Shown: one piece after another, positions 53,799-61,287 of the stretch | Layout: every line of letters starts with the position of its first letter | How positions within the stretch are numbered: the first letter of the stretch is position 1 | NCBI GenBank assembly: GCA_963528625.1 | Contig: CAURVQ010000003.1 | Coordinates: forward strand, 1 to 64,000 | Origin: CALHVR01 sp963528625 | GTDB lineage: Bacteria > Fusobacteriota > Fusobacteriia > Fusobacteriales > Leptotrichiaceae | Direction: 5' to 3' | Length of the DNA stretch: 64,000 nt | Translations under genes and position numbers: made by a program | The notes under the pieces: generated by a model | Databases searched by the model: none | The model's input: only the letters and a program-made list of their open reading frames with translations | What the model was told of the DNA's origin: nothing

Positions 53799-53801
53799 TT
53801 T

Positions 53802-54350
53802 TTATCCTCCTATTTTTGTTAAATCTACTGATTCTGTTTTATTTTTTCCTATTAATTTTTCTATAAAATCAGTTGTTTCTTTTGTTTTGGGCTTAAAAGC
53901 CCCTTCTGTAATTGAATATTGTTTTAATAATTCTGTTTTATACGATTTTTCAATATCGGAAATTGTTTTAACTTTTAAAATCAAATCTTCTTCCGACATT
54001 TTCGCATCTATTTCAATTAATTTTGAAAATAATGGATTGATTTTATGTTCATCTAGCAATTCAACTTTTTTTGCTGATAAATTTTTGATAGTTAATTCAT
54101 TTTTTAAATCTTCTAACTGTTTTTCTAATTTTTCTTTTTCCATTTGTGCTAATTGCTCTGCCGTTTTTCCGTTTTTTTCATAATCTTCTAATCTTTTGTT
54201 TGAATGTCCTAATTGACTTTTTAAAGATTGTATCTCTTTATCTTTCTCATCTTTAATAGCTTTTAGTTGACTTCTTAATTCTTCTAATTCCACATTTTTT
54301 TCAATTACTTCTTCTGTTTTTTCTACATTTTCTACTTGTGTTTCTTCCAT
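53802..54350 (-). CDS. Capsid scaffolding protein (DUF4355-like)
   Basis: 182 aa. A long coiled coil (LEELRSQLKAIKDEKDKEIQ to about residue 85) precedes a helical C-terminus ending FIEKLIGKN. Acidic start. A removable internal scaffold, and no maturation protease is apparent. Confidence 0.82.
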   Translation of the reverse strand: MEETQVENVEKTEEVIEKNVELEELRSQLKAIKDEKDKEIQSLKSQLGHSNKRLEDYEKNGKTAEQLAQMEKEKLEKQLEDLKNELTIKNLSAKKVELLDEHKINPLFSKLIEIDAKMSEEDLILKVKTISDIEKSYKTELLKQYSITEGAFKPKTKETTDFIEKLIGKNKTESVDLTKIGG

Positions 54351-54487
54351 TTTATACCTCTTTTCTTTAGATTATTTGTTTTAACTCCTATTATGGATTT
54401 AAAATATTGATACTCTATTTATTTTGTAGGATTTATCCCATTCTAACTCCTAAAAAGGATTTCTAATTCAATAACTCCTAAATTTAA
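54351..54487. other. Spacer with repeated AGGAGTTA motifs
   Basis: On the - strand AGGAGTTA occurs three times (near 54384, 54447 and 54475). Two copies are preceded by AAATCC, and one forms TCCTTTTTAGGA. No open frame of note. The repeats could be decayed gene starts or a regulatory leader for the scaffold gene. Confidence 0.35.
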
Positions 54488-55051
54488 TTAATTATTTTTT
54501 ATTTCTTCCAGTTCTTTTTTATTTTCTGCAAAATATACTGTTGCCCAACAACGACAATTCACTTCTTCTCCTGGTATTATTTCTGTATTGTCCCACGTAA
54601 ATATTTGACCATCTTTTTCTCTATGAGTTTCTCTTACTCGCTCATCTCCCATAGTATTCCATTCAAAGCATTCACTTTCTTCTGATATTATTTTTTTCAA
54701 AAAATCTTTATAGTAATTTCCAAGCATATTTCTAGATCTAAATTTTGCATTGTTTATTAATTTTTTTTTAAAATCTTTATTTTCTTTATTTTCATTAATA
54801 TATTTTTTACTTTTTTCTACCCATTCATTTATTTGTAAAATTTGATTTTTAGTTATCTCTAAATGTTTTTCAGCATTAACTTTTTTATTATACTTTCTTT
54901 CCATTTTTAAACTATAATCTAAAAATATTTTTGAAATTTTATCTTTATTCTTTATTTTTTCTCCATTTAATAACGATAATAAGAGCCGTTTAAATTCTCT
55001 ATAAAGTTTTTTTTCAATCTTTTCATCCCATTTAAAATCTATCTTAATCAT
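54488..55051 (-). CDS. Minor head protein (MuF/SPP1 gp7-like)
   Basis: 187 aa. The C-terminal MuF core is clear: ECFEWNTMGDERVRETHREKDGQIF ... PGEEVNCRCWATVY, with the NCRC motif. The N-terminal half is helical and Lys-rich. Shorter than many MuF proteins (about 250-300 aa). Follows the portal with an 8-nt overlap. Confidence 0.9.
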   Translation of the reverse strand: MIKIDFKWDEKIEKKLYREFKRLLLSLLNGEKIKNKDKISKIFLDYSLKMERKYNKKVNAEKHLEITKNQILQINEWVEKSKKYINENKENKDFKKKLINNAKFRSRNMLGNYYKDFLKKIISEESECFEWNTMGDERVRETHREKDGQIFTWDNTEIIPGEEVNCRCWATVYFAENKKELEEIKNN

Positions 55052-56270
55052 AAATATCCTCTAAATCTTTCAATACTTGTTGACTAATTTTATTTACAAT
55101 GTCTTTTAATACATATTCTTCATCAATTTCTTTTGCTTTTATAATTACATCTAACATTTGTGATAATGTCGTTAATTTTGATTGCTTTTCACTTTCTTCA
55201 AATGTATCTAAATAAGTATAATTTATTTCAGTGTTGCTTTTTCCACTTAATGCTAAAGCTGTTTCATCTAAATGTCTTAATCCTTTTAAAAAGTCCTCTC
55301 TAAAACTTAATATTTTAGTTCTAAGTCCATTATTTTTCATTGAATAAGTTTCTTCACTAACATTTTGAGTTTCATTGTCCACTAATAAAAATTCTGGAAA
55401 TAAATTTATAAGCCTCTTTTCTAATTTTTCTATATTATTTTGCATTTCTGTTACCATAGAATTTGCTAATTCAACATATTTCATATCTATTTCTTTTTCA
55501 TCACTTTGCATAGCGTTTATAACTTTTTTACTTTTATAATTTGCTTCTTTTAATACTTCTGCATTATTTTTTATTGTTTCATTCACTGATTTACTATCTG
55601 CAAATTTTCTTATATTTTTAGTAAATAATACTGGATCTCCATGAATATTAAATATTTTTCTTATATATGTTTCATTTTCATTTATTCTATCTATAATATT
55701 TAATGCTCCAATTATATTACTATCATTTTTAAAAATTGATACTGGAATTATATCTAATATAAATGGTGTCTCAAATCTTTCTCCGTCTATTATTTCTACT
55801 TTCTTTACAGCTCCATTTTCTAATTTTATATATTCTCTTGAATAGGATTGTGTTTGTTCTTCTCCATTTTCATCATAATAAATATATTCACCCTCAACTT
55901 TAAATTTTTGGATTACTCCAAATACTTCAACTATTTCTATTTCATCTATATTATGTAAAATATATCTAATTTCATCATTTTCAGTTCTTATTACTTCAAC
56001 AACAACTTCTTCATTCAAATACATTTCTTTACAAATTTTTTTACTAAACGTTGTCATATTATTTTGCAACCATATTTTTTTCAAGCTCTCATTATCTACA
56101 TCCAAGTCTTTTATACTAGTATTGATTAAACTTTTAACTATATCTTTTACAGGATTATACACATCAATAGTTTCATCAAATATATTTTTTAAATTTTTAT
56201 TTATATTCTTTGGGATATATTGTGTTGCTTCATAATAATTTTTAACTCTTATTCTTTCTTCTTTATTCAC
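55044..56270 (-). CDS. Phage portal protein
   Basis: 408 aa, GTG start with AAGGAGG 8 nt upstream. KKICKEMYLNEEVVVEVIR, DIIPVSIFKNDSNIIGALNIIDRIN, KFADSKSVNETI and SFREDFLKGLRHLDETALALSG agree with SPP1-type portals. Dodecameric ring for DNA entry, between TerL and MuF. Confidence 0.87.
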   Translation of the reverse strand: MNKEERIRVKNYYEATQYIPKNINKNLKNIFDETIDVYNPVKDIVKSLINTSIKDLDVDNESLKKIWLQNNMTTFSKKICKEMYLNEEVVVEVIRTENDEIRYILHNIDEIEIVEVFGVIQKFKVEGEYIYYDENGEEQTQSYSREYIKLENGAVKKVEIIDGERFETPFILDIIPVSIFKNDSNIIGALNIIDRINENETYIRKIFNIHGDPVLFTKNIRKFADSKSVNETIKNNAEVLKEANYKSKKVINAMQSDEKEIDMKYVELANSMVTEMQNNIEKLEKRLINLFPEFLLVDNETQNVSEETYSMKNNGLRTKILSFREDFLKGLRHLDETALALSGKSNTEINYTYLDTFEESEKQSKLTTLSQMLDVIIKAKEIDEEYVLKDIVNKISQQVLKDLEDIYD

Positions 56271-56282
56271 TCCAACACCTCC

Positions 56283-57488
56283 TTAATAAAAATATGCAAT
56301 TCCACCTTGATCTTTTTTCAAACTATATAAAACATATCTTACTGCATCTAGTACATCATCATGTTCTTTAACAGGTTCATCATTTTTTCCCCACACATAA
56401 CTATAAATTTCATCTTTAAATTTAGTGTTGTATGCTTTCTCCGTTATCTTTAATATTCTCCTTTTAAACATTCCACCAACTAAATCTATTCCTTCTTTTA
56501 CATCTTTTTTTGCATTTTCTGCATATATTCCTATATCCAGTAATCCTTTTACATATTCCGCTCTCGCACTATCACAAAATATTCTACTTGCTTTATATTG
56601 AAAAACTTTTTGTGCTATAAGTGGCTTCCAATATTCTTCATAATATTGAAACTGTTTAGCTATTATTTCTACAATATAATAATTCTCTTCTTTATCCATT
56701 CCTATAACAACTAGTGTTCCATAATGTTCAAATCCCCAGTCAACTCCTATAAAATATTCTTTTATTTTTATATTTTCCATTGATTTTATTATGTTCTCTT
56801 TTTCAGAAAAATCAGCATAAACAATTCCCTCCTGTGCTACCCACAACCCTAATATATCTCTATCATAACTTGCACCTTTGGGCGTCGTTTTCTTTATTGA
56901 TTCAACATATTCTTGATTTAAAAATACATTATCATCTAATCTAAAGTTTTCTACCATTATATTTAATTGCCCATTTTGCAAATATTCATTAGCATGATCT
57001 ATATACTCTTTTTTTATATAATGAGCTGGATTGTCTGGATTGGTATCAATAAATATTCTTGCCCCTTTATGTGATGTTCTTGAAAATGCTTCAGTTATAA
57101 AGCTTTTATGTAATGCTGTTGCTTCATTTATATATGTTCCTGCACTTGTCATTCCCCTCATCTTTTTCCAGCTCCCCGCATTCTCTCCACCAAACACATA
57201 AATATTATTACCAAATAATTTAAAACTTCCATCTTTTGCTATTTTAAATTGTTTATTTAAAAGTAACTCCCAATCATTCAACACATTTCTCCATACACTC
57301 CCAATAGTTGCTCCAATTATGATAAAATTTAAACTTTGATTTTGGAATTTCGTTATATGAGACAACATCATTAAATTATTTAAAAATGTTTTCCCACTTC
57401 TTTTAGCTCCAGATAATATTGTTATCCTTGGTTGCTCTCTTTTAAATTTTTCTAATACTTCATATTGTTTAGGTGTTAAATTATTCAT
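56283..57488 (-). CDS. terL: Terminase large subunit (PBSX/Terminase_6 type)
   Basis: 401 aa. Walker A SGAKRSGKT, motor motifs through MRGMTSAGTYINEATAL, and nuclease acidic residues in IGVDWGFEHYGT, IFCDSARAE and HDDVLDAVRYV. The ATPase powers DNA packaging and the RNase H-like domain cuts concatemers. Overlaps terS by 8 nt. Confidence 0.95.
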   Translation of the reverse strand: MNNLTPKQYEVLEKFKREQPRITILSGAKRSGKTFLNNLMMLSHITKFQNQSLNFIIIGATIGSVWRNVLNDWELLLNKQFKIAKDGSFKLFGNNIYVFGGENAGSWKKMRGMTSAGTYINEATALHKSFITEAFSRTSHKGARIFIDTNPDNPAHYIKKEYIDHANEYLQNGQLNIMVENFRLDDNVFLNQEYVESIKKTTPKGASYDRDILGLWVAQEGIVYADFSEKENIIKSMENIKIKEYFIGVDWGFEHYGTLVVIGMDKEENYYIVEIIAKQFQYYEEYWKPLIAQKVFQYKASRIFCDSARAEYVKGLLDIGIYAENAKKDVKEGIDLVGGMFKRRILKITEKAYNTKFKDEIYSYVWGKNDEPVKEHDDVLDAVRYVLYSLKKDQGGIAYFY

Positions 57489-58206
57489 CTTTTCCCACCT
57501 TATTCGTTATATTTCTTAATAATTCTATCATTTCAATTTCTTTTTCCGATTCATCTTTTTCTAATTTTGCTTTTTCCAACTGTAGATATTCATTTTTAAG
57601 ATTTTCATCTACTAACTGTGCTTCTATCTCATTCATTTGACTTACGCTCAATATATCTCCATTTCTAGCTAAATTATTAAGCATTTTTGTTATTGAATTA
57701 AAAGCCTTTTCGTTGCTTTCAATCTTTTTATAATCTACATTATCCGACTTAAGCTCCGTTATCGTTTTTATAGTCAAGTTAGCTTTTGCTCTTTCGCCGT
57801 TCTTTAGAATATCCTTGAGTTTTCCACCGTATACTTCTTCTATTAATTCTTTTTGGTATTCCTTAGTTATCTCAAGCCTTAAAGCTCTAATGCTTTCCGT
57901 TTTTCTGTGGTAAGTCCTTTCACTAATGCCGTAAGTCGACATTATTTCTTTTTTAGTAGCTCCATTTAGAATATCTTGATTAATGTTCAATTCCCGTTCG
58001 TTCGCCATTTTCGTTCGTTCGTTTCTTTTATTGTTGCGAACGTTCACTTTGTTTTTTTTTAAATACTCGCTCTTCCATCTTCTTACAGTTCCTTCTGGAA
58101 CTTGATATTTATCCGATAGTTTTTTTAATATTCCTTTTCTAGCTTGCTCTCCACCTGCTAACTCCCATTCTTTTAATAATAGTTCTCTTTTTTCTGCAGT
58201 TGTCAT
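57481..58206 (-). CDS. terS: Terminase small subunit
   Basis: 241 aa. Two HTH-like regions: residues 18-50 (KGILKKLSDKYQVPEGTVRRWKSEY) and about 75-100 (ILNGATKKEIMSTYGISERTYHRK). A linker RNNKRNERTKMANERE joins them; it is encoded by GC-rich tandem repeats. A C-terminal helix (EYLQLEKAKLEKDESEKEIE) probably oligomerises. Recognises the packaging start site for TerL. Confidence 0.88.
   Translation of the reverse strand: MTTAEKRELLLKEWELAGGEQARKGILKKLSDKYQVPEGTVRRWKSEYLKKNKVNVRNNKRNERTKMANERELNINQDILNGATKKEIMSTYGISERTYHRKTESIRALRLEITKEYQKELIEEVYGGKLKDILKNGERAKANLTIKTITELKSDNVDYKKIESNEKAFNSITKMLNNLARNGDILSVSQMNEIEAQLVDENLKNEYLQLEKAKLEKDESEKEIEMIELLRNITNKVGKDE
57995..58045. repeat. GC-rich repeat cluster inside terS, candidate packaging site
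   Basis: CGTTCGTTCG occurs at 57995-58004 and again at 58012-58021, and a palindrome GAACGTTC lies at 58038-58045. Repeats of this base composition stand out in an AT-rich genome and encode the linker between the two HTH regions. pac sites of headful phages often lie within terS. Confidence 0.5.
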
Positions 58207-58212
58207 TGCTAT

Positions 58213-59013
58213 CTACTCCCTTAATTGCGGGAAGTTGTCATAAATTAAATCTGTTATCTCTTGTTTACTTACATTTGATGCCACAACAGATACTCGTGCT
58301 CTATCTTTTAAATATTTTTCAAGAACAGGTTTTAAATTAACTTTTTCTTTCAAGATTATTCGTATTTCTTCACAATATACTTTTGTATTATTATTGCTCA
58401 ATAGACGCGTTCCACCAAAACTCACAAGTCTATAATCCGTTTTCAAAGCAGCCCAAGTTTGCATTTCTTTTTTTGTAGTATTTTTATCTTTTGAAAAAGT
58501 TAGAATTTCTACATTTTTTATTTTCTTTTCTTTTAATGCTGTTTTTCTTTTTCTATAAATATTAAAGCAACATCTTAATTTAACTCCACTATACTTAACT
58601 GCTGGCAACATATACGATTTATAAAGCTCTACTTCTGTAAACTTATCTTTCTTATACATATCTCCTGGTAGTACAAAAGCTATATAATCCGAATGTTCTA
58701 TACTTTTTTTAATAAATTTTGAATGTAAATCTCCACTCTTCCCAAATGGTGGATTACCTATTACAAGACTGTTTTGTTTATAATCTATATTTTGTGTTAA
58801 ATAGTCACCTTTTATAATATTATCTGCTTGTGGCTCTATGTCATACCCTATTGTTTCTACAGGTAACCTCTTTAAAAAAGCCCCTGCTCCTGCACTAGGT
58901 TCTATTATTCTTAAAAACTTACTAATAGGCATTACATCTTTTTCTAATACTTCTATTACTTTTTTTACTACATTATCAGGAGTGTAATATTTATCATTAT
59001 GTATCTTCGCCAT
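58213..59013 (-). CDS. Phage N6-adenine DNA methyltransferase
   Basis: 266 aa. Motif I EPSAGAGAFLKRLP (SAM), acidic DIEPQ, and catalytic NPPF in VIGNPPFGKSGD. No partner nuclease, so an orphan methylase. It overlaps the ParB-like gene upstream by 17 nt, a pairing common in phage packaging regions. It could protect phage DNA or mark it for packaging. Confidence 0.9.
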   Translation of the reverse strand: MAKIHNDKYYTPDNVVKKVIEVLEKDVMPISKFLRIIEPSAGAGAFLKRLPVETIGYDIEPQADNIIKGDYLTQNIDYKQNSLVIGNPPFGKSGDLHSKFIKKSIEHSDYIAFVLPGDMYKKDKFTEVELYKSYMLPAVKYSGVKLRCCFNIYRKRKTALKEKKIKNVEILTFSKDKNTTKKEMQTWAALKTDYRLVSFGGTRLLSNNNTKVYCEEIRIILKEKVNLKPVLEKYLKDRARVSVVASNVSKQEITDLIYDNFPQLRE

Positions 59014-59536
59014 CTAGTACCTCCTTAAATTCACTCTTATCTGCTATATGACTACAGTGAGGACAAATTAATTTAGTTCTAACTTTTGAATCTGTTTCAT
59101 TTTCTTCATCTAGTTCTAATAATTCGGATTCTTCTGACATAATTTCTTCTATCTCAATATTTTCAAAACCTAATATACTTAAGTCAAAATCTGCTATCTG
59201 TAATTCATTAAATGCAAATTTTAACTTTTCTATATCAAAGTCAGTATTCATCGTTAATTTATTATGCACTATTGAATAAGCATTCTTCTGTTCTTCAGTA
59301 AGACCTGTAAGTCTTAATACATCTATTTCTGTATATCCTAGTAATTTTAAAGCTAAAAAACGACCGTGTCCTTCTATAATCATATTATTTTCATCTATTG
59401 CTATTGGGTCATTATAACCAAACATTTCAATACTTTTCTTTATCTGTTCTATTTGCCATTCAGGATGTTCTTTAGCATTATTCTCATACTCTCTAATATC
59501 CTCTATATTAATCTTTTCAATCTTTAAATCTTTCAT
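58997..59536 (-). CDS. ParB-like N-terminal domain protein with zinc-ribbon-like tail
   Basis: 179 aa. ParB/Srx domain (5-100): INIEDIREYENNAKEHPEWQ, then MIIEGHGRFLALKLLG, which holds the nucleotide-binding GHGR. The acidic linker ends in CPHCSH, a possible zinc site, with no HTH. Such proteins usually accompany phage adenine methylases, and the coupling here fits. AAGGAG precedes ATG 59536. Confidence 0.88.
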   Translation of the reverse strand: MKDLKIEKINIEDIREYENNAKEHPEWQIEQIKKSIEMFGYNDPIAIDENNMIIEGHGRFLALKLLGYTEIDVLRLTGLTEEQKNAYSIVHNKLTMNTDFDIEKLKFAFNELQIADFDLSILGFENIEIEEIMSEESELLELDEENETDSKVRTKLICPHCSHIADKSEFKEVLDGEDT

Positions 59537-59550
59537 CCCAACTCCTTAAA

Positions 59551-59612
59551 CAAAAAAAGATACGAAAAATGGAAGTAGCTCTCCTTTGTCTACTTCTATA
59601 ATCCGTATCTTT
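59551..59612 (-). terminator. Two-tiered hairpin before the ParB-like gene
   Basis: On the - strand AAAGATACG (59612-59604) pairs with CGTATCTTT (59564-59556), and inside it GAAGTAG (59596-59590) pairs with CTACTTC (59578-59572). A run of seven T follows. It is a terminator or attenuator with an internal loop, 15 bp before the start-site region of the ParB gene, separating early from packaging genes. Confidence 0.7.
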
Positions 59613-59743
59613 GATACTGTCCTTCTGCATTCACTTTTTTATTATATTTTAATTAATTATTATATTCGCTTCAGGTCCCTTATTTAATTGTATATTATAT
59701 TTATATTATACCTTATTTTTCTAGTTTTTTCAACACTTTATCA

Positions 59744-59974
59744 CTATAATTTTTCTATTTTTTCTATAATATCCATTATATTTAAAATAGCTTTTGTTGT
59801 ACTCAATTTATATTTTTTCTTATATCTATCAAAAATGCCTTGATACTTTTCTTTTTCTTCAGCCGTAACTCTATATCCTAAAAAAATTTCATTTTTTTTA
59901 TTTTCTTTAAATGAACCTTTAGGTCTACCTGCTCCAACTCTTGCTCCACCACGATTATTTTTTTTGTCTTCCAT
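59744..59974 (-). CDS. Small phage DNA-binding-like protein with GRPKGS motif
   Basis: 76 aa from ATG 59974 with AAGGAG upstream; an in-frame start at 60019 overlaps a promoter and is rejected. RGGARVGAGRPKGSFKENKK is a basic AT-hook-like stretch, then LGYRVTAEEKEKYQGIFDRY could be a ribbon-helix-helix-like part. Such proteins often precede terminase genes in Firmicutes phages. Confidence 0.65.
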   Translation of the reverse strand: MEDKKNNRGGARVGAGRPKGSFKENKKNEIFLGYRVTAEEKEKYQGIFDRYKKKYKLSTTKAILNIMDIIEKIEKL

Positions 59975-59983
59975 TTTTTCTCC

Positions 59984-60011
59984 TTGACTTATTTTCAAAA
60001 TTTGGTATAAT
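59984..60011 (+). promoter_or_regulatory. Promoter of the antisense-like small RNA
   Basis: TTGACT (59984-59989), 16 bp, TATAAT (60006-60011). The stretch ATTTGGTATAATATA recurs in inverted orientation in the opposing promoter at 60302-60330. It points to the right, against all neighbouring genes. Confidence 0.8.
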
Positions 60012-60023
60012 ATACACAAGAAA

Positions 60024-60037
60024 TACGATGTTCATAA
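60024..60037. repeat. Pairing repeat DRa, copy in the small RNA
   Basis: TACGATGTTCATAA, identical to 60267-60280 and present with two differences at 60392-60405. In the second copy it spans the start codon of peptide A. Confidence 0.85.
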
Positions 60038-60047
60038 ATAGCCTAAA

Positions 60048-60058
60048 AAAGCAAGTGG
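60048..60058. repeat. Pairing repeat DRb, copy in the small RNA
   Basis: AAAGCAAGTGG, identical to 60248-60258 inside the peptide A gene. The order of DRa and DRb is reversed between the two sites, so contact must occur as two separate interactions. Confidence 0.8.
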
Positions 60059-60059
60059 G

Positions 60060-60140
60060 CTATTTTTTTTTATTAATAAAATAGTAAATGGCTCCAACGA
60101 TTATAATTATATCTGCTATTAATCTTATGATTTCTAACAT
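60060..60140 (-). CDS. Small membrane peptide B (type I toxin candidate)
   Basis: 26 aa, ATG 60140 to TAG 60060, with AAAGGAG 13 nt upstream. Sequence: MLEIIRLIADIIIIVGAIYY followed by FINKKK. One membrane helix and a basic C-terminal tail, the shape of Fst/Ldr/TxpA-type toxins. It aligns with peptide A (shared xEIIxLx and YFINK-x-K). The stop codon lies in the small RNA's terminator stem. Confidence 0.7.
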   Translation of the reverse strand: MLEIIRLIADIIIIVGAIYYFINKKK

Positions 60141-60173
60141 TTTTCATCACTCCTTTTAATATAATTTGTAGAG

Positions 60174-60190
60174 AGAGGGGCAAGCCCTCT
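60174..60190. other. Hairpin between peptide A and peptide B
   Basis: AGAGGG, loop GCAAG, CCCTCT. A GC-rich stem directly after the peptide A stop, with only four T on the + strand side. Probably an RNA stability or translation-control element in the bicistronic transcript. Confidence 0.55.
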
Positions 60191-60191
60191 T

Positions 60192-60278
60192 TTACTTCCT
60201 TTTGTTTATGAAGTAATCAATTGTAACAACTATGGTGCAAATCGATGAAAGCAAGTGGATAATTTCTACGATGTTCAT
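60192..60278 (-). CDS. Small membrane peptide A (type I toxin candidate)
   Basis: 28 aa, ATG 60278 to TAA 60192, with GAGGAGG 5 nt upstream. Sequence: MNIVEIIHLLSSICTIVVTI followed by DYFINKRK. Single hydrophobic helix and basic tail. The leader is only about 17 nt from the predicted transcription start. Start codon and codons 7-11 are covered by sequences complementary to the small RNA at 60018-60070, so translation could be blocked by antisense pairing. Confidence 0.72.
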   Translation of the reverse strand: MNIVEIIHLLSSICTIVVTIDYFINKRK

Positions 60279-60301
60279 AACTACCTCCTCTCTACACCTA
60301 T

Positions 60302-60330
60302 ATTATACCAAATCCTTTTTATTTTGTCAA
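60302..60330 (-). promoter_or_regulatory. Perfect-consensus promoter for peptides A and B
   Basis: On the - strand TTGACA (60330-60325), exactly 17 bp, TATAAT (60307-60302). The strongest promoter in the window, facing the opposing promoter at 59984-60011 across about 290 bp. Confidence 0.85.
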
Positions 60331-60343
60331 GACTTTTTTTCAA

Positions 60344-60427
60344 TTATTTTCCATATTTTTTAAAACTTTTTTTCTTCTCTCTTTTTGCTTTTATGATGTT
60401 CATTATTACTGCAAATATTTTAACCAT
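60344..60427 (-). CDS. Small basic peptide C with a third DRa-like start
   Basis: 27 aa (ATG 60427 to TAA 60344), AGGTAGG upstream: MVKIFAVIMNIIKAKREKKK, then a short tail. An alternative start at Met9 (60403) overlaps TATGATGTTCATTA, 12 of 14 identical to DRa. Weakly hydrophobic. It may be a decayed third copy. Expression uncertain: a terminator lies just upstream. Confidence 0.35.
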   Translation of the reverse strand: MVKIFAVIMNIIKAKREKKKSFKKYGK

Positions 60428-60443
60428 TTAACCTACCTTTCAA

Positions 60444-60470
60444 ATAAAAATCACAATCTTTAGACTGTGA
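60444..60470 (-). terminator. Terminator after the unknown 265-aa gene
   Basis: On the - strand TCACAGTC (60470-60463), loop TAAA, GATTGTGA (60458-60451), then T5. The stem shares its sequence with the cassette-boundary hairpins at 34580 and 41249. Confidence 0.8.
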
Positions 60471-60489
60471 CAATTTTGTAATAAATTAT

Positions 60490-61287
60490 TTAAAAATCAA
60501 ATGTTAATTGCATTCCATTTTCCAATTGTATTTTTTCTTTTAACTGATACAATAAAAATACCGTTATTTCATCTAATAAATCTTTTCCTATTGTTTCCAC
60601 TATTAATCGCTCTTTCCCTATTTCTAAAGCATCATTGTAATCTATTTTTTGTGTTTCTATAAAGTTATTTATCATTTTTTCCATTTTTTCTCTATAATTT
60701 TCACGTGCAATTATTAATTGATATTCATCATTACTTAAATAAGCTTCTATGTATTCTTTCGCTATATTTTGTTTTTCTTTTTTTATCCCATCAGTTATAT
60801 ACTGTAAAGTTTTATTCTGTAACTCTACATTATTAATTCTTAATATTTCTGCTATTATTTTTACTGATAATTTTAAATTAATATATAAAAACTCTATATT
60901 TCCAACTGCTCTCGAATATCTATCTTTTATTTTGTTTCCTGAATTTTTATATACTGAATTTATAGTTAAAAACATTAAATCAAAAGCTCTTTCAATTATA
61001 TCTTTACTTATTTCTTCTAATTCATAAGTTTTTAGCAACATCTTTACATTATTTGGAATATAATTTCTTCCTTTTACTCCTTTTGTCATCCTTGCCTGTG
61101 ATATTCCTGATATAATCTTTTTAAAATGTTTATAATTCGGTAGCATTTCAAATGCTATATTTGTTAATATTCCCACTTTTAATATTTCACTTTGACTTTT
61201 ACCATTTATTATAACAGATAACGCATTTAACTTAGTTTCTATTTCTTTATTATTTTTTTGAATCAATAAATTTTCTGTTAATTCCAC
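60490..61287 (-). CDS. Unknown protein coupled to the XRE regulator
   Basis: 265 aa, GTG start overlapping the XRE stop (TAGTG), with GGAGGT 7 nt upstream. Largely helical. KGVKGRNYIPNNVKMLLKTYELE and KDRYSRAVGNIEFLYINLKL are the most distinctive stretches. No zinc motif (not ImmA/IrrE) and no membrane helix. I do not recognise it. Strict coupling to an XRE protein suggests a phage switch or a toxin-antitoxin-like pair. Confidence 0.65.
   Translation of the reverse strand: MELTENLLIQKNNKEIETKLNALSVIINGKSQSEILKVGILTNIAFEMLPNYKHFKKIISGISQARMTKGVKGRNYIPNNVKMLLKTYELEEISKDIIERAFDLMFLTINSVYKNSGNKIKDRYSRAVGNIEFLYINLKLSVKIIAEILRINNVELQNKTLQYITDGIKKEKQNIAKEYIEAYLSNDEYQLIIARENYREKMEKMINNFIETQKIDYNDALEIGKERLIVETIGKDLLDEITVFLLYQLKEKIQLENGMQLTFDF

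Larger units (their letters stand above)
60018..60070 (+). ncRNA. Antitoxin-like small antisense RNA (type I module)
   Basis: About 50 nt from the promoter's expected start to a terminator with stem AAATAGCC (60036-60043)/GGCTATTT (60058-60065) and a T run. It contains TACGATGTTCATAA (60024-60037), the exact complement of the start region of peptide A. It also contains AAAGCAAGTGG (60048-60058), the complement of that gene's codons 7-11. Its 3' end also overlaps the stop codon of peptide B. Size, convergence and repeat pairing match RNA II of par/Fst systems. Confidence 0.75.

Noticed and set aside
59953..60035. - strand frame MNIVFLVYIIPNFENK running across the small RNA promoter
   Set aside because: Poor ribosome site and not homologous to the toxin peptides beyond the first four residues, which are due to the DRa repeat.
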